NCBI GenBank assembly: GCA_946480465.1
Contig: CAMLJY010000069.1
Span: 1-28,406 of the forward strand
DNA: 28,406 bases
Origin: an uncultured Burkholderiales bacterium
Lineage (GTDB): Bacteria > Pseudomonadota > Gammaproteobacteria > Burkholderiales > Burkholderiaceae
Direction of reading: 5' to 3'
Of the stretch, positions 1-8,972 are shown one piece after another. The notes under the pieces are model-generated. The model saw only the letters and a program-made list of their open reading frames with translations. It was not told where the DNA came from and made no database searches. Each line of letters begins with the position of its first letter. Position 1 is the first letter of the stretch. The position numbers and the translations under genes were made by a program.

Positions 1-60
1 GTGCAGGTGCAGGTGCAGGTGCAGGTGCAGGTGCAGGTGCAGGTGCAGGTGCAGGCGCAG
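1..60. repeat. Hexanucleotide tandem repeat (GTGCAG)9 plus one GCGCAG unit
   Basis: Nine perfect GTGCAG units at 1-54 are followed by one variant unit at 55-60. Read on the minus strand in the frame of the hybrid kinase, it codes for alternating Pro-Ala (CCT GCA). The array may continue past the window edge. Unit length is a multiple of three, so gain or loss of copies changes linker length, not frame. Confidence 0.97.
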
Positions 61-3000
61 GGCCGGTGGCCGCCCCCGCGGCGTCCGGCGCATGGCCCTG
101 GGCTGGCCGCGGGCGGATCCACTGGCCCAAGGTCTGCAGCAGGACCCGCACGTTGATCGGCTTGCTGACGTGCGCGTTCATGCCGCTGGCAAACGCGCGC
201 TCGCGGTCCTCGGCCAGCGCGCTGGCGGTCATCGCGATCACCGGCAATTCGCGCCAGCGCGGATCGGTGCGCAGCACCGCCGTGGCGCTGTAGCCATCCA
301 TCACCGGCATCTGGCAATCCATCAGCACCGCGTCGAAACCCGAATCCGCCGCGAGCCGCTCCAGCGCCTCGCGGCCGTGGTTGGCCACCGTCACATCCAG
401 GCCGGCGCGGCGCAGCAGTTCGCAGGCCAGTTCCTGGTTCAGCGGATGGTCCTCCACCAGCAACACGCGCGCACCGGCCAGCCCGGCCATCGGTTCATCG
501 GCCAGCAGGTCCACGGGACGGGGCGCCGCGGACCACGGCTGCGCGGTGTCGTTGCCGATGCGCACCAGACAATCGAACAGGCTGGATGGGGTCACCGGCT
601 TCTGCAGCACGCCGGCCAGGGGCAGGCCGGCGCTGGCGCGCAACGCGTCGTCGCGGTTGAAGGCGGTGACGAGCAGCACGCAGGCCGCCATCTCGGGGTG
701 CCGCGCCAGGATCTCGCGCGCGCATTGCACGCCATCCAGGCCCGGCATGCGCCAGTCGAGCAGGATCCATTGATAACGGTTCGGCGACGCGTCCACGCGG
801 GCGATCGCGGCCTGTCCGTCGGGCACCCGGTCGACCCGCACGCCCAGCCCTTCGAGCATGCGGCCCAGCACCTCGCGCGTGGCCTCGTTGTCGTCCGCCA
901 GCAGCGCCCGCCGGCCGCCCAGGGCATTGACGCGCTGCGCCATCGGCAGCGAGGCGGCGCGGCCGAAACGCGCGGTGAAGTGGAAGGTGGCGCCCGCGCC
1001 GGGCGTGCTCTCGACCCAGATGCGGCCGCCCATGCGCTCGACCAGCTGCCGGCAGATCGCCAGCCCGAGCCCGGTGCCGCCGAAGCGGCGCGTGGTCGAG
1101 CTGTCCGCCTGCACGAAGGGCTGGAACAGCCGCGCCTGCTCCTCGGCCGCCAGGCCGACGCCGGTGTCGCGCACCCAGCAGTGCAGCAGCACGTCCTTGG
1201 CGTCCGCGCGTTCGACGCTCATGCCGACGGTGACCTCGCCGCGATCGGTGAACTTGATGGCATTGCTGCCCAGGTTCACCAGCACCTGGCGCAAGCGGGT
1301 CGGGTCGCCGACCAGGCGGCGCGGCAGGTCCGGCGCGGCGCTGAAGAGCAGCTCCAGGCCCTTCTCGTCGGCCTTCAGCCCCAGCACGTCGGCCATCTGG
1401 TCGATGACCGATTCCAGCTCGAAATCGATCTGCTCCAGTTCGATGTGGCCCGCCTCGACCTTGGAGACGTCGAGGATGTCGTTGAGGATCTGCAGCAGGT
1501 TGCGGGCCGCGCCGTGGGCCTTCTCGACGTAGTCGCGCTGGCGCGGCGGCAGGCCGTCCTCCAGCGCCAGGTGGGTCATGCCGATGATGGCGTTCATCGG
1601 CGTGCGCAGTTCGTGCGACATGTTGGCGAGGAAGCTGGACTTGGTCTGGCTCGCGGCTTCCGCCGCTTCGCGCGCCTGCTGCATCGCGGCCTCCACCTGC
1701 TTGCGCTGGGTGATGTCCTCGATCAGCGCGCAATACTGCGGCTCGCCGCCCCAGTCGATGACGATGACGCTGGCCTCGGCGTCGAAGTCCTGGCCGTCGA
1801 GCCGGCGGAAGCGCCATTCGGTGGTCTGCACGCGCTGGCCGCTGCCGCGGTGGCGCCTCATGTCCTCGATGGCGCGGTCGCGGCTGGCGCGGCCGTCGGG
1901 CTGCAGTTCGGGCGACAGCGGCGGGAACCAGATGATCCGGCCTTTCAGCTGCTCGACGTGCTGCGCCCCGAACAGGGCCAGGGCGGCCGGGTTGCAGTGG
2001 GTAACGCCGCGGCGGCGGTCGAAGAACAGGTAGCCGTTCGGCGCATGTTCGTAGACGGCGGCGAAGCGGGCTTCGGTCTCGCGGTGGCCGGAGATGTCGA
2101 GCCAGTAGCCGCTGTAGACGACGGTGCCGTCGGGCTCGGTGCTCGGCGTGCTGTGCACGCGGATTCGGCGCGTGTCGCCGCCGCGCTCGATCGCGAATTC
2201 CAGCGGCTGCACCGGCGGCCGCTGGGCCGCGCTGCCGGCCAGGCGCCAGGGCAGCTCCGGGTCATGCGCCAGCGCGCCGCCGCCGACGCCCAGCAGCTCC
2301 TCGACGCCCTGGCCGACGAACGCGAAGTGGCCCCGGCCCTGCGGCGGCTGGACGTAGCGGAACACCGTGAGCGGCAGCGCGCTGGTCAGCTCGAACATCT
2401 CCCGCCGCGCCTGCAGGGTGGCTTGCAGCCACTGGTAGCGGCGCCAGCCGGCCCACAGCAGCACGCCGCCGGTCAGCCACAGCGCGAAGGCCCCGCCCAG
2501 GGTGTTGCCCAGCAGCGCCGATTCGTCGGCCATGGACGCCAGTGCCCAGACCTCGAACGGCCGGCCATCCATCGCCGACCGCACGGCCAGGTGCGGACGG
2601 CCGTCGAGCTCGACGCTCGTCACGCGCTGGTGGCCCACACGCAGGCTGCCCCAGGCCCAGTCCAGCAGCCCGGGTTCCTGCTGATAGCGCGCGATGCGAG
2701 CGGCCTTCTCGTCGTCGGGCGCGTTGGGCAGGCGCCTGAACAGCATCTGCGGCCGGCTGCCGAGGATCAGCACGCCGAGATCGTCGGCAATGTACGAGTC
2801 GATGTTCCCGAGGTCGGCCAGCAGGCGGTTCAAGCGCTCGGCCTCCAGCTTGACGACCACCGCGCCGATGGTGCGGCCCTCATGCTCGACACGGTGCGCG
2901 AAGAACAGCCCCGGCACCAGCGACACGCGGCCGGTGACGAACTGCATGCCGGTGCCGTGGGCGAGCGCGTCGACGAAGTAGCGCCGCTCGCGCAGGTTGA

Positions 3001-3478
3001 TGCCGTAGAACGGGGCCAGCGAGCCGCGCGTCTGGGCCGAGATGGCCGCGGTGCGCCCTTCGGCGTCCATCAGCGCCACCAGCGGCAGGCTGAAGTCGCG
3101 CCGCGCCAGTTCGAGCCAGCGGCTCATCGCCCGCACCGCCGGCTGCGCGGCATAGGCTTCCAGCGCGGCCGTCGTTGGCGTGTGGGCGAAGCCGGCGTTG
3201 GCTGCGGGCTCGGTGCGCAGGAACTCGTGCGCGACGGGCTGCCGCGCAAGGTACGCGGCCAGCGCCGCGGTGTCCTGCAGCGCGACGTTCATGACGTTCT
3301 TGACCGCGTTGATGCGGGCCTCGGCCCGCACCAGCGTCTGCTGCCTGTCGGCCTGCAGCCGAAGGTTCAGCACCCACCAGGCCGCCAGCGCCACCAGCGC
3401 GGTCCACGCCAGGGCCAGACCCGCCAGCAGCCACAGCCGTGAACGGGGCTGCGGTGTGGAACCGAGCCATGTCGCCAT
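1..3478 (-). CDS. Hybrid sensor histidine kinase with two receiver domains (partial, C-terminus beyond window)
   Basis: An inner-membrane hybrid kinase; the visible part is about 1159 codons with no stop before the left edge. Start ATG at 3478 follows a weak ribosome site and gives [10 protein letters not shown]. Seen in order: TM helix about residues 16-38; a ~280-residue periplasmic region of dCache type (YFVDALAHG, then a GAVVVK strand); TM2 about 320-345; two PAS domains about 360-590; HisKA H-box [11 protein letters not shown] with His622; HATPase N-box SNAIKF, DTGVGL and GTGLGLAIC; receiver 1 (ADDNE, Asp908 in LLDWRMPG); receiver 2 (VEDHPLNQE, Asp1054 in LMDCQMP); then a (Pro-Ala)10 linker at the edge. 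In this family such a linker usually leads to an Hpt domain, which would lie outside the window (inference). The sensed signal is unknown, and no partner regulator is adjacent. A long plus-strand ORF over it is a shadow. Confidence 0.93.
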   Translation of the reverse strand, partial: MATWLGSTPQPRSRLWLLAGLALAWTALVALAAWWVLNLRLQADRQQTLVRAEARINAVKNVMNVALQDTAALAAYLARQPVAHEFLRTEPAANAGFAHTPTTAALEAYAAQPAVRAMSRWLELARRDFSLPLVALMDAEGRTAAISAQTRGSLAPFYGINLRERRYFVDALAHGTGMQFVTGRVSLVPGLFFAHRVEHEGRTIGAVVVKLEAERLNRLLADLGNIDSYIADDLGVLILGSRPQMLFRRLPNAPDDEKAARIARYQQEPGLLDWAWGSLRVGHQRVTSVELDGRPHLAVRSAMDGRPFEVWALASMADESALLGNTLGGAFALWLTGGVLLWAGWRRYQWLQATLQARREMFELTSALPLTVFRYVQPPQGRGHFAFVGQGVEELLGVGGGALAHDPELPWRLAGSAAQRPPVQPLEFAIERGGDTRRIRVHSTPSTEPDGTVVYSGYWLDISGHRETEARFAAVYEHAPNGYLFFDRRRGVTHCNPAALALFGAQHVEQLKGRIIWFPPLSPELQPDGRASRDRAIEDMRRHRGSGQRVQTTEWRFRRLDGQDFDAEASVIVIDWGGEPQYCALIEDITQRKQVEAAMQQAREAAEAASQTKSSFLANMSHELRTPMNAIIGMTHLALEDGLPPRQRDYVEKAHGAARNLLQILNDILDVSKVEAGHIELEQIDFELESVIDQMADVLGLKADEKGLELLFSAAPDLPRRLVGDPTRLRQVLVNLGSNAIKFTDRGEVTVGMSVERADAKDVLLHCWVRDTGVGLAAEEQARLFQPFVQADSSTTRRFGGTGLGLAICRQLVERMGGRIWVESTPGAGATFHFTARFGRAASLPMAQRVNALGGRRALLADDNEATREVLGRMLEGLGVRVDRVPDGQAAIARVDASPNRYQWILLDWRMPGLDGVQCAREILARHPEMAACVLLVTAFNRDDALRASAGLPLAGVLQKPVTPSSLFDCLVRIGNDTAQPWSAAPRPVDLLADEPMAGLAGARVLLVEDHPLNQELACELLRRAGLDVTVANHGREALERLAADSGFDAVLMDCQMPVMDGYSATAVLRTDPRWRELPVIAMTASALAEDRERAFASGMNAHVSKPINVRVLLQTLGQWIRPRPAQGHAPDAAGAATGPAPAPAPAPAPAPAPAPAPA

Positions 3479-3555
3479 TGCGCGGCCATCTTGCCACGCG
3501 AAACCGACCTTCGACAGGAGGTTTCGTGCGCTCCGTTACCAGCGCACGCGGCAAC

Positions 3556-4026
3556 CTATTCCCGGTGGTACGGGTGGCCGCTGGCCAAGGACCAGGCGCG
3601 GTACAGCGCCTCGGACAGCAGCACCCGCACGAAAGCATGCGGCAGCGTCAGGTCGGACAGGCGCAGCGTCTCGTCCGCGCCGTTCTTCAGCGCCGGGTCG
3701 AGCCCGTCCGGGCCGCCGACGAGGAGCGCCACGTCCCGGCCGTCGCCGCGCCAGGCCTGCACGCGCTCGGCCAGCTGCGCGGTGCGCATGCGGGTGCCGT
3801 GCTCGTCCAAGACCACCCGGCGGGCACCGCGCGGCAAGGCGGCTTCGATGCGCTGCGCCTCGGCCGCCATCATCTGAGCCGGCGTCTTGCCGGTGGTGCG
3901 CGGCTCCGCTTTCACCGTGACCAGCTCCAGCCGCATCTCCGGCGGATAGCGCTTCGCGTAGTCGTCGTACGCGATGTCGACCCAGGCCGGCGTGCGCTGG
4001 CCGACCGCGACGAGCAGCAGCCGCAT
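3556..4026 (-). CDS. rlmH: 23S rRNA (pseudouridine1915-N3)-methyltransferase RlmH
   Basis: SPOUT-class enzyme that uses S-adenosylmethionine to methylate pseudouridine 1915 in helix 69 of 23S rRNA on the assembled ribosome. The 156-residue product matches the usual ~155. Seen: N-terminal MRLLLVAVG, the knot/SAM loop LLVGGPDGL at 101-109, and the family C-terminus HPYHRE. The ATG at 4026 shares its A with the rsfS stop (TGATG), so translation is probably coupled; a GTG one codon upstream is also possible. It is the second gene after rsfS, a common pairing in proteobacteria. In many Burkholderiales maf and rng follow; here a sensor kinase does. Confidence 0.96.
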   Translation of the reverse strand: MRLLLVAVGQRTPAWVDIAYDDYAKRYPPEMRLELVTVKAEPRTTGKTPAQMMAAEAQRIEAALPRGARRVVLDEHGTRMRTAQLAERVQAWRGDGRDVALLVGGPDGLDPALKNGADETLRLSDLTLPHAFVRVLLSEALYRAWSLASGHPYHRE

Positions 4027-4778
4027 CACCCGCGCGACGCCGTCTTGCGGGGCGCCGTCTTGCGGGGCGCGGGTTTCGCGGGCGCCGACTTCGCGGATGC
4101 GCCGCGCGGCGCCGCCCTCTTCGCCGGCGCGGCCTTGGCGGCGGCCGTCTTGCGCGGCGCGGCAGCGGTCCTCTTAGCGGGTGCCTTGGCCGGTGCCACG
4201 GCCTTGGCCGTGCGCGGCGCGGCCTTCGGCGCCGCGCCACCCGCGGCCGCGGCCTTCCTGGCCGGCGTCGCATTCCTGGCCGGCGCCGCCTTCTTGGTCG
4301 GCGCCGCCGTCTTCGCGGCAGCCGCCTTCTTCGCCGGAGCGGCCTTCTTTGTCGGGGCGGAACGGACCGGTGCCTCGTCGGCCTCTTCGTCCTCGCCATC
4401 TTCCGAGGCCTTCGGCAGGCCCTTGGGCGCGCCGTTGCCGAGCTTCAGCTTGACCGGCTTGCCGCCCCAGATCTCCTCGAGCCGGTAGTACTCGCGGATG
4501 GCCGGTTGCATGATGTGGGCGACCGCGGCACCGCAGTCGACGATGATCCACTCACCGTTGTCGCCGCCCTCGGTGCCGATGACCGGCATGCCCTGCGACT
4601 TCACCGCATCCCGCACGCTGGAGGCCAGCGCCTTCGTCTGCCGGTTGCTGGTGCCCGAGGCGATGATCACCCGCTCGAACAGCGGAGACAGGTGCTCGGT
4701 GTTGAAGACCTGGATGTCCTGAGCCTTGACGTCCTCGAGGCCATCGACGATGGCGCGTTGCAGCTTGCGAATGTCCAT
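4026..4778 (-). CDS. rsfS: Ribosomal silencing factor RsfS with long basic histone-H1-like tail
   Basis: RsfS (Iojap family) binds L14 of the 50S subunit and blocks subunit joining when nutrients are short. Residues 1-118 are a full RsfS domain: [57 protein letters not shown]. The family is normally about 105-120 residues. This protein has 250: an acidic hinge ([10 protein letters not shown], 126-135) and then about 107 residues of almost only Lys, Arg, Ala, Pro, Thr and Ser (for example [20 protein letters not shown]), resembling histone H1/AlgP-type tails. Start ATG 4778 has AGGAG just upstream. The tail may bind rRNA or DNA, or be a low-complexity expansion; its role is unknown. Confidence 0.95.
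   Translation of the reverse strand: MDIRKLQRAIVDGLEDVKAQDIQVFNTEHLSPLFERVIIASGTSNRQTKALASSVRDAVKSQGMPVIGTEGGDNGEWIIVDCGAAVAHIMQPAIREYYRLEEIWGGKPVKLKLGNGAPKGLPKASEDGEDEEADEAPVRSAPTKKAAPAKKAAAAKTAAPTKKAAPARNATPARKAAAAGGAAPKAAPRTAKAVAPAKAPAKRTAAAPRKTAAAKAAPAKRAAPRGASAKSAPAKPAPRKTAPRKTASRG
4029..4350 (-). repeat. Degenerate short repeats coding the Lys/Ala/Pro tail of RsfS
   Basis: The 3' half of rsfS is built from imperfect 15-21 nt units of the GCCTTCTTGGYCGGCGCC type (plus strand), coding for AKKAAP-like blocks. The units differ at many positions, so this is an old or selected low-complexity expansion and not a fresh tandem array. Confidence 0.7.
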
Positions 4779-4818
4779 TCAGCTCCTGGGTTGCCTCTGC
4801 GGGCGGGGTAGTGGAATC

Positions 4819-4847
4819 AATATAGCGCGCAGTGCCGTTCAAGTCAG
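4819..4847 (-). promoter_or_regulatory. Sigma-70-type promoter for rsfS-rlmH
   Basis: On the minus strand CTGACT (-35) and TATATT (-10) are separated by exactly 17 nt. The -10 is one of the few AT-rich hexamers in the region. Predicted transcription start is near 4811, giving a ~33-nt leader that contains the AGGAG ribosome site of rsfS. Called from sequence match only. Confidence 0.6.
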
Positions 4848-4957
4848 TCCGGGCTTCGCATGAAGCCGGCCTGTCGAGCGGCCGCCGCGGAACCGGCTTT
4901 GCCGGGCCGCTGGCGGCGCCCCCTGGGGGGAGACGCCGCAGGCGCTTCGGGGGTGGG
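4848..4957. repeat. GC-rich intergenic block of inverted repeats, possibly a dispersed Burkholderiales element
   Basis: This block between hemF and the rsfS promoter holds several small hairpins: GGCTTC-GCAT-GAAGCC (4852-4867), CCGGC-TTT-GCCGG (4893-4905), and a CCCCCTGGGGGG core near 4919-4930. The GGCGGCGCCCCCTGGGGGG style resembles intergenic palindromes I recall as common in Comamonadaceae and relatives. It could end hemF transcription, but there is no T-tract. Only one copy is in the window. Confidence 0.45.
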
Positions 4958-5872
4958 TCAAGCCAGCCAGTCGCGGCCGGTCAGATAGTGGCTCGTCAGC
5001 AACGCTTCCGGACTGCCGGGTTCAGGCTTCCAGTCGTAGCGCCAGGTCACCACGGGCGGCATCGACATCAGGATGCTCTCGGTGCGGCCGCCGGACTGCA
5101 GGCCGAACAGCGTGCCGCGGTCGAACACGAGGTTGAACTCGACGTACCGGCCGCGGCGGTAGGTCTGGAACGCGCGCTCGCGCTCGCCATGGGGCACCCC
5201 ACGCCGCCGTTCGGCGATGGGGACATAGGCGGGCAGGAACGCGTCCCCGACCGACCGCAGCATCGCGAAGCTGCGCTCGAAGCCCAGCTCGTTGAAGTCG
5301 TCGAAGAAGATGCCGCCGATGCCGCGCGGCTCCTGGCGGTGCTTGAGGTAGAAGTACTCGTCGCACCAGCGCTTGAAGCGCGGGTACAGCGCATCGCCGA
5401 AGGGCGCCAGCGCATCGCGGCACTGGCGGTGGAAGTGCACCGCATCCTCCTCGACGCCGTAGTACGGCGTCAGGTCCATGCCGCCGCCGAACCACACCAC
5501 CGGCTCGCGCCCCTCGGGGAGCGCGGCGAACATGCGCACGTTCATGTGCACCGTCGGCACGTGGGGGTTGCGCGGATGGAAGACCAGCGAGACGCCCAGC
5601 GCTTCGAACGGTGCGCCGGCCAGCTCGGGCCGATGCTGCGTGGCCGAGGGCGGCAGAGTGCGTCCCTTCACGTGGCTGAAGTTGCAGCCACCGCGTTCGA
5701 GCAAGGCGCCGTCCTCGATCACCCGGGTGCGGCCATCCCCGGTCAAGGGCCCTTGCGGATCGCGCGTCCAGTCGTCGGCGCGGAAGCTGCCGCCGTCCAG
5801 TCGCTGCATCGCGTCGACGATGCGTTGCTGCAGGTCCAGCAGGTAGGCGCGGACGGCTCCGATGTCGGTCAT
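4958..5872 (-). CDS. hemF: Oxygen-dependent coproporphyrinogen III oxidase HemF
   Basis: Aerobic haem biosynthesis enzyme that oxidatively decarboxylates two propionates of coproporphyrinogen III to give protoporphyrinogen IX. The 304-residue length is typical. Family blocks seen: [70 protein letters not shown] and [14 protein letters not shown]. Start ATG 5872 ([11 protein letters not shown]) lies 5 nt after the purD stop, so it is the third gene of a yebC-purD-hemF unit. The gene normally downstream, nadD, is missing here. Confidence 0.97.
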   Translation of the reverse strand: MTDIGAVRAYLLDLQQRIVDAMQRLDGGSFRADDWTRDPQGPLTGDGRTRVIEDGALLERGGCNFSHVKGRTLPPSATQHRPELAGAPFEALGVSLVFHPRNPHVPTVHMNVRMFAALPEGREPVVWFGGGMDLTPYYGVEEDAVHFHRQCRDALAPFGDALYPRFKRWCDEYFYLKHRQEPRGIGGIFFDDFNELGFERSFAMLRSVGDAFLPAYVPIAERRRGVPHGERERAFQTYRRGRYVEFNLVFDRGTLFGLQSGGRTESILMSMPPVVTWRYDWKPEPGSPEALLTSHYLTGRDWLA

Positions 5873-5877
5873 CGGAT

Positions 5878-7158
5878 TCAGCGCTTGATCGCCCGGTGGC
5901 CGATGTCGCGGCGGTACTGGGCGCCGTCGAAATGGATGCCCTGCAGCGCGTCGTACGCACGCTGCTGCGCGAGGCGCGCGGAGTCGCCCAGCGCGGTCAC
6001 GCACAGCACCCGGCCGCCGCTGACGCGCAGCGTGCCATCGTCGTTGCTGGTGCCGGCGTGGAAGACGACCGCGTCCTCGGCCTCCGCCGGCAGCCCGGTG
6101 ATCACGTCGCCCTTGCGCGGTGCTTCGGGGTAGCCGGCCGCGGCCATCACCACGCCCAACGCGAAGCGGCGGTCCCATTGCAGCTCCACCGATTCCAGCC
6201 CGCCTTCGGTGGCCTTCAGCAGCACCTCGACCAGGTCGGTCTTCAGACGCATCAGGATGGGCTGCGTCTCGGGGTCGCCCATGCGGGTGTTGAACTCGAG
6301 CGTCTTCGGCTGGCCGTTGGCGTCGATCATCAGCCCGGCATAGAGGAAGCCGGTGAAGGGGATGCCGTCGCGCGCCATGCCTTGCACCGTCGGCAGGATG
6401 ATCTCGTGCATCGCCCGCGCATGCACGTTGGGGGTGACCACCGGCGCGGGCGAATAGGCGCCCATGCCACCGGTGTTCGGCCCCACGTCGCCGTCGCCCA
6501 GGCGCTTGTGGTCCTGGCTGGAGGCCAGCGGCAGCACGTTCTTGCCGTCGACCAGCACGATGAAGCTGGCTTCCTCGCCCTGCAGGAATTCCTCGATGAC
6601 GACGCGCGCGCCGCCATCGTTGTGCTGCACGCCGAGCTTGTTGTCGACCAGCATGAAGTCAACGGCGTCGTGCGCTTCCTTCAGCGTCATCGCCACGACG
6701 ACGCCCTTGCCCGCCGCCAGGCCATCGGCCTTGACGACGATGGGCGCGCCGACCTTGTCGACGTGCGCATGCGCCTCGGCCGGGTCGCTGAAGGTGGCGT
6801 ACAGCGCGGTCGGGATGCCATGGCGCTGCATGAAGTCCTTGGCGAAGGCCTTGGAGCTTTCGAGCTGCGCCGCGGCCTGCGTGGGGCCGAAGATGCGCAG
6901 GCCGCGGGCGCGGAAGACGTCGACCACGCCGATGGCCAGCGGCCCCTCGGGGCCGACGACGGTCAGGCCGATCTGCTCGGACGCGGCGAAGTCGGCCAGC
7001 GCCTGCGGATCGGTGATGGGAATGTTGGACAGGCGCGGGTCGGACGCCGTGCCGCCGTTGCCCGGCGCCACGTAGACGCGCTGCACGCGCGGGCTCTGCG
7101 CCAGCTTCCAGGCCAGCGCATGTTCACGGCCGCCGCCGCCGATGACGAGGACTTTCAT
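5878..7158 (-). CDS. purD: Phosphoribosylamine-glycine ligase PurD (GARS)
   Basis: ATP-grasp ligase that joins glycine to 5-phosphoribosylamine, the second step of de novo purine synthesis. The 426-residue product has the family length. Seen: N-terminal [33 protein letters not shown], the ATP-grasp segment [32 protein letters not shown], and the metal-binding [12 protein letters not shown]. It lies 8 nt after yebC and 5 nt before hemF, so the three are probably co-transcribed. Confidence 0.98.
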   Translation of the reverse strand: MKVLVIGGGGREHALAWKLAQSPRVQRVYVAPGNGGTASDPRLSNIPITDPQALADFAASEQIGLTVVGPEGPLAIGVVDVFRARGLRIFGPTQAAAQLESSKAFAKDFMQRHGIPTALYATFSDPAEAHAHVDKVGAPIVVKADGLAAGKGVVVAMTLKEAHDAVDFMLVDNKLGVQHNDGGARVVIEEFLQGEEASFIVLVDGKNVLPLASSQDHKRLGDGDVGPNTGGMGAYSPAPVVTPNVHARAMHEIILPTVQGMARDGIPFTGFLYAGLMIDANGQPKTLEFNTRMGDPETQPILMRLKTDLVEVLLKATEGGLESVELQWDRRFALGVVMAAAGYPEAPRKGDVITGLPAEAEDAVVFHAGTSNDDGTLRVSGGRVLCVTALGDSARLAQQRAYDALQGIHFDGAQYRRDIGHRAIKR

Positions 7159-7166
7159 GGGTGCCC

Positions 7167-7892
7167 TTACTCGGCCAGCTCGGCGTTGTGAAACACGTCC
7201 TGCACGTCGTCGAGGTCCTCGATGACGTCGAGCAGCTTCTGCATGCGCTGCGCGTCCTCGCCTTCGAGCGCTATGGTGTTCTCGGCGCGCATCGTCACCT
7301 CCGCGATCTCGGCCTTCAGGCCGGCTGCTTCGAGCGCGTTCTTCACCGCCTCGAACTCGGCGGGCGGGGTCAGCACCTCGATCGAGCCGTCATCGCCGGT
7401 GATGACGTCCTCGGCGCCGGCTTCCAGCGCCACTTCCATCACCTTGTCTTCACTCGTGCCGGGGGCGAAGACCAGCTGGCCGCAGTGCTTGAACTGGAAG
7501 GCCACCGAGCCTTCGGTGCCCAGGTTGCCGCCGTACTTGCTGAAGGCGTGGCGCACCTCGGCCACGGTGCGCACGCGGTTGTCGGTCATGCAGTCGACGA
7601 TGATCGCGGCGCCGCCGATGCCGTAGCCCTCGTAGCGGATCTCCTCGTAGCTGACGCCCTCGAGGTTGCCGGTGGCCTTGTCGATGTTGCGCTTGATGGT
7701 GTCGGCCGGCATGTTGGCGGCCTTGGCCTTGTCCACCGCCAGGCGCAGGCGGGGGTTGGCGGTGATGTCGCCGCCACCCTGGCGGGCAGCGACCATGATC
7801 TCCCGGATCACGCGGGTCCAGACCTTGCCGCGCTTCTCGTCCTGGCGGCCTTTGCGATGCTGGATGTTGGCCCACTTGGAATGACCGGCCAT
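7167..7892 (-). CDS. yebC: YebC/PmpR (TACO1) family protein
   Basis: The family was first described as DNA-binding regulators (PmpR); newer work links members to relief of ribosome stalling at proline-rich stretches. Which applies here cannot be read from sequence. The 241-residue protein has the typical start [18 protein letters not shown], the loop [19 protein letters not shown], and the acidic end [17 protein letters not shown]. Start ATG 7892 has a strong GGAGGAG nine nt upstream, itself inside a predicted hairpin. First gene of yebC-purD-hemF. Confidence 0.96.
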   Translation of the reverse strand: MAGHSKWANIQHRKGRQDEKRGKVWTRVIREIMVAARQGGGDITANPRLRLAVDKAKAANMPADTIKRNIDKATGNLEGVSYEEIRYEGYGIGGAAIIVDCMTDNRVRTVAEVRHAFSKYGGNLGTEGSVAFQFKHCGQLVFAPGTSEDKVMEVALEAGAEDVITGDDGSIEVLTPPAEFEAVKNALEAAGLKAEIAEVTMRAENTIALEGEDAQRMQKLLDVIEDLDDVQDVFHNAELAE

Positions 7893-7903
7893 GACTTGAG
7901 ACT

Positions 7904-7923
7904 CCTCCGGCGCCCTGCGGAGG
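7904..7923 (-). promoter_or_regulatory. Hairpin that buries the yebC ribosome binding site
   Basis: In the mRNA sense, CCTCCG, an 8-nt loop CAGGGCGC, then CGGAGG form a perfect 6-bp GC-rich stem. The 3' arm is the Shine-Dalgarno sequence of yebC (CGGAGGAG). The fold would limit initiation until melted or bound. Seen in sequence; regulatory role is inference. Confidence 0.4.
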
Positions 7924-7956
7924 GCTGCGCGTTCTGTGACTGTGGGAAAACCGGCG

Positions 7957-7962
7957 ATTTTA
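7957..7962 (-). promoter_or_regulatory. Candidate -10 box upstream of yebC-purD-hemF
   Basis: TAAAAT on the minus strand, in CCTAAAATCG, is one base from the sigma-70 consensus and stands out in a GC-rich region. No good -35 is seen about 17 nt upstream. It would give a leader of about 57 nt that includes the hairpin over the ribosome site. Confidence 0.35.
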
Positions 7963-7996
7963 GGCCCCGCGCTGCGCGCGACCGGCCGACCCTCCC

Positions 7997-8842
7997 CTAC
8001 CCGTGGGAACGGGCGTGGGCGGCCAGCGCCGCGAGCATCGCGTCCAGCGCTGACTTCAAGCTGTCGAAGCCCTCGTGGGCCTGCAGTGTGTGGCGGTCCA
8101 TGTAGCGCGACTTCTTGACCTCGATCTGCAGCGCCCGCCGCCCTTCGGCCGGCCGGCCCGAGCGGCGGATGATCTCGACGCCCTTGAACGGGTCGTTGCG
8201 CGCCACGCTGTAGCCGTGGTCGCGCAGCACGGTCTCGATCAGCGCCATCGTCGGCTCGTCGGCGGTCCTGCCGTCCAGGTCGCCCAGCACCACGTCGGCC
8301 AGCGGCTTCTCGGGCAGCTTCAGCGTCTTGTACGCGTCGTCGCCCATCGAATGCACGTTCAGGTGCCACACGCAGCCGTGGCGGGCATGGGTGTCGTCCA
8401 GCGTGCGCCAGAGCGCGTCGTGGTAGGGGCGCCAGCAGCGGTCGATGCGGCGCTGCACCTCGGCCACCGTCAGCTGGCGCGCGTACACGGGGCGCTCGTT
8501 CATCAGCCGCGCGACCAGGCCGAAACCCAGCGCCGTCTTCAGCGATGGCTTCACGGGCGCCGGCCACGGCGCGTCGAGCAGGTTCTCGTCGATGTCGTCG
8601 AGGCTGCGGTTGGGGTCGATGTACAGCCGCGGAAAGCGCGCGGCCAGCAGCGTGGCGCCGTGCCGGGGTGCATCGGCATAGAGCCGGTCGACGAAACAGT
8701 CCTCGAAGCCGCGGCGCTCGACCGCATCGAGCGCGGTGTCCCAGTCGGCGGGCTCGTCGGTGCCGCTGTGCGGCGAGTCCAGCACGATCGGCAACTCGGT
8801 ACCGGGCAGCGGACGCTGCAGGGTGTAGGCCGGATGGTCCAT
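7997..8842 (-). CDS. N-formylglutamate amidohydrolase family protein
   Basis: Zinc-dependent amidohydrolase fold; the named member (HutG) releases glutamate from N-formylglutamate in histidine breakdown. Seen in 281 residues: [13 protein letters not shown] near the N-terminus, the [12 protein letters not shown] block, [10 protein letters not shown], and [15 protein letters not shown]. No other hut gene is nearby, so a role in histidine breakdown is not supported by context and the true substrate may differ. ATG 8842 ([14 protein letters not shown]) was chosen because homology begins there; an in-frame ATG at 8920 would add 26 residues. Divergent from the ATPase gene at 8973. Confidence 0.85.
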   Translation of the reverse strand: MDHPAYTLQRPLPGTELPIVLDSPHSGTDEPADWDTALDAVERRGFEDCFVDRLYADAPRHGATLLAARFPRLYIDPNRSLDDIDENLLDAPWPAPVKPSLKTALGFGLVARLMNERPVYARQLTVAEVQRRIDRCWRPYHDALWRTLDDTHARHGCVWHLNVHSMGDDAYKTLKLPEKPLADVVLGDLDGRTADEPTMALIETVLRDHGYSVARNDPFKGVEIIRRSGRPAEGRRALQIEVKKSRYMDRHTLQAHEGFDSLKSALDAMLAALAAHARSHG

Positions 8843-8972
8843 CACTGCCCGCCCGGTCGGCCGAAAGGCGCTGGGCCACTCCGGGGCGGTGCATGAAGTG
8901 CGCTGGGGGCGGTCATTCATCGATGATGCCAGCGCTAGACTGGCTCGATCCCCCACCGCCTTCCCGATCCCC

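Noticed and set aside
1..60. CRISPR array or origin iterons at the left edge
   Set aside because: The units are only 6 bp with no spacers and lie in frame in a kinase gene, so it is a coding microsatellite.
92..3442. 1116-residue plus-strand ORF antisense to the hybrid kinase
   Set aside because: Its product is His/Arg/Gln/Ala-rich with no domain, while the minus strand reads a complete chain of kinase and receiver motifs. Long antisense ORFs are common at this GC content.
4026..4350. Separate histone-like gene joined to rsfS by a frameshift
   Set aside because: The reading frame is continuous from the RsfS domain through the acidic hinge, with no internal ribosome site or start suited to a separate gene.
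4848..4957. Insertion sequence remnant
   Set aside because: No transposase fragment, terminal repeats with target duplication, or change in composition; better described as intergenic palindromes.
7997..8842. Part of a histidine utilisation (hut) operon
   Set aside because: No hutU, hutH, hutI or hutC gene is adjacent, so the pathway cannot be claimed from this window.
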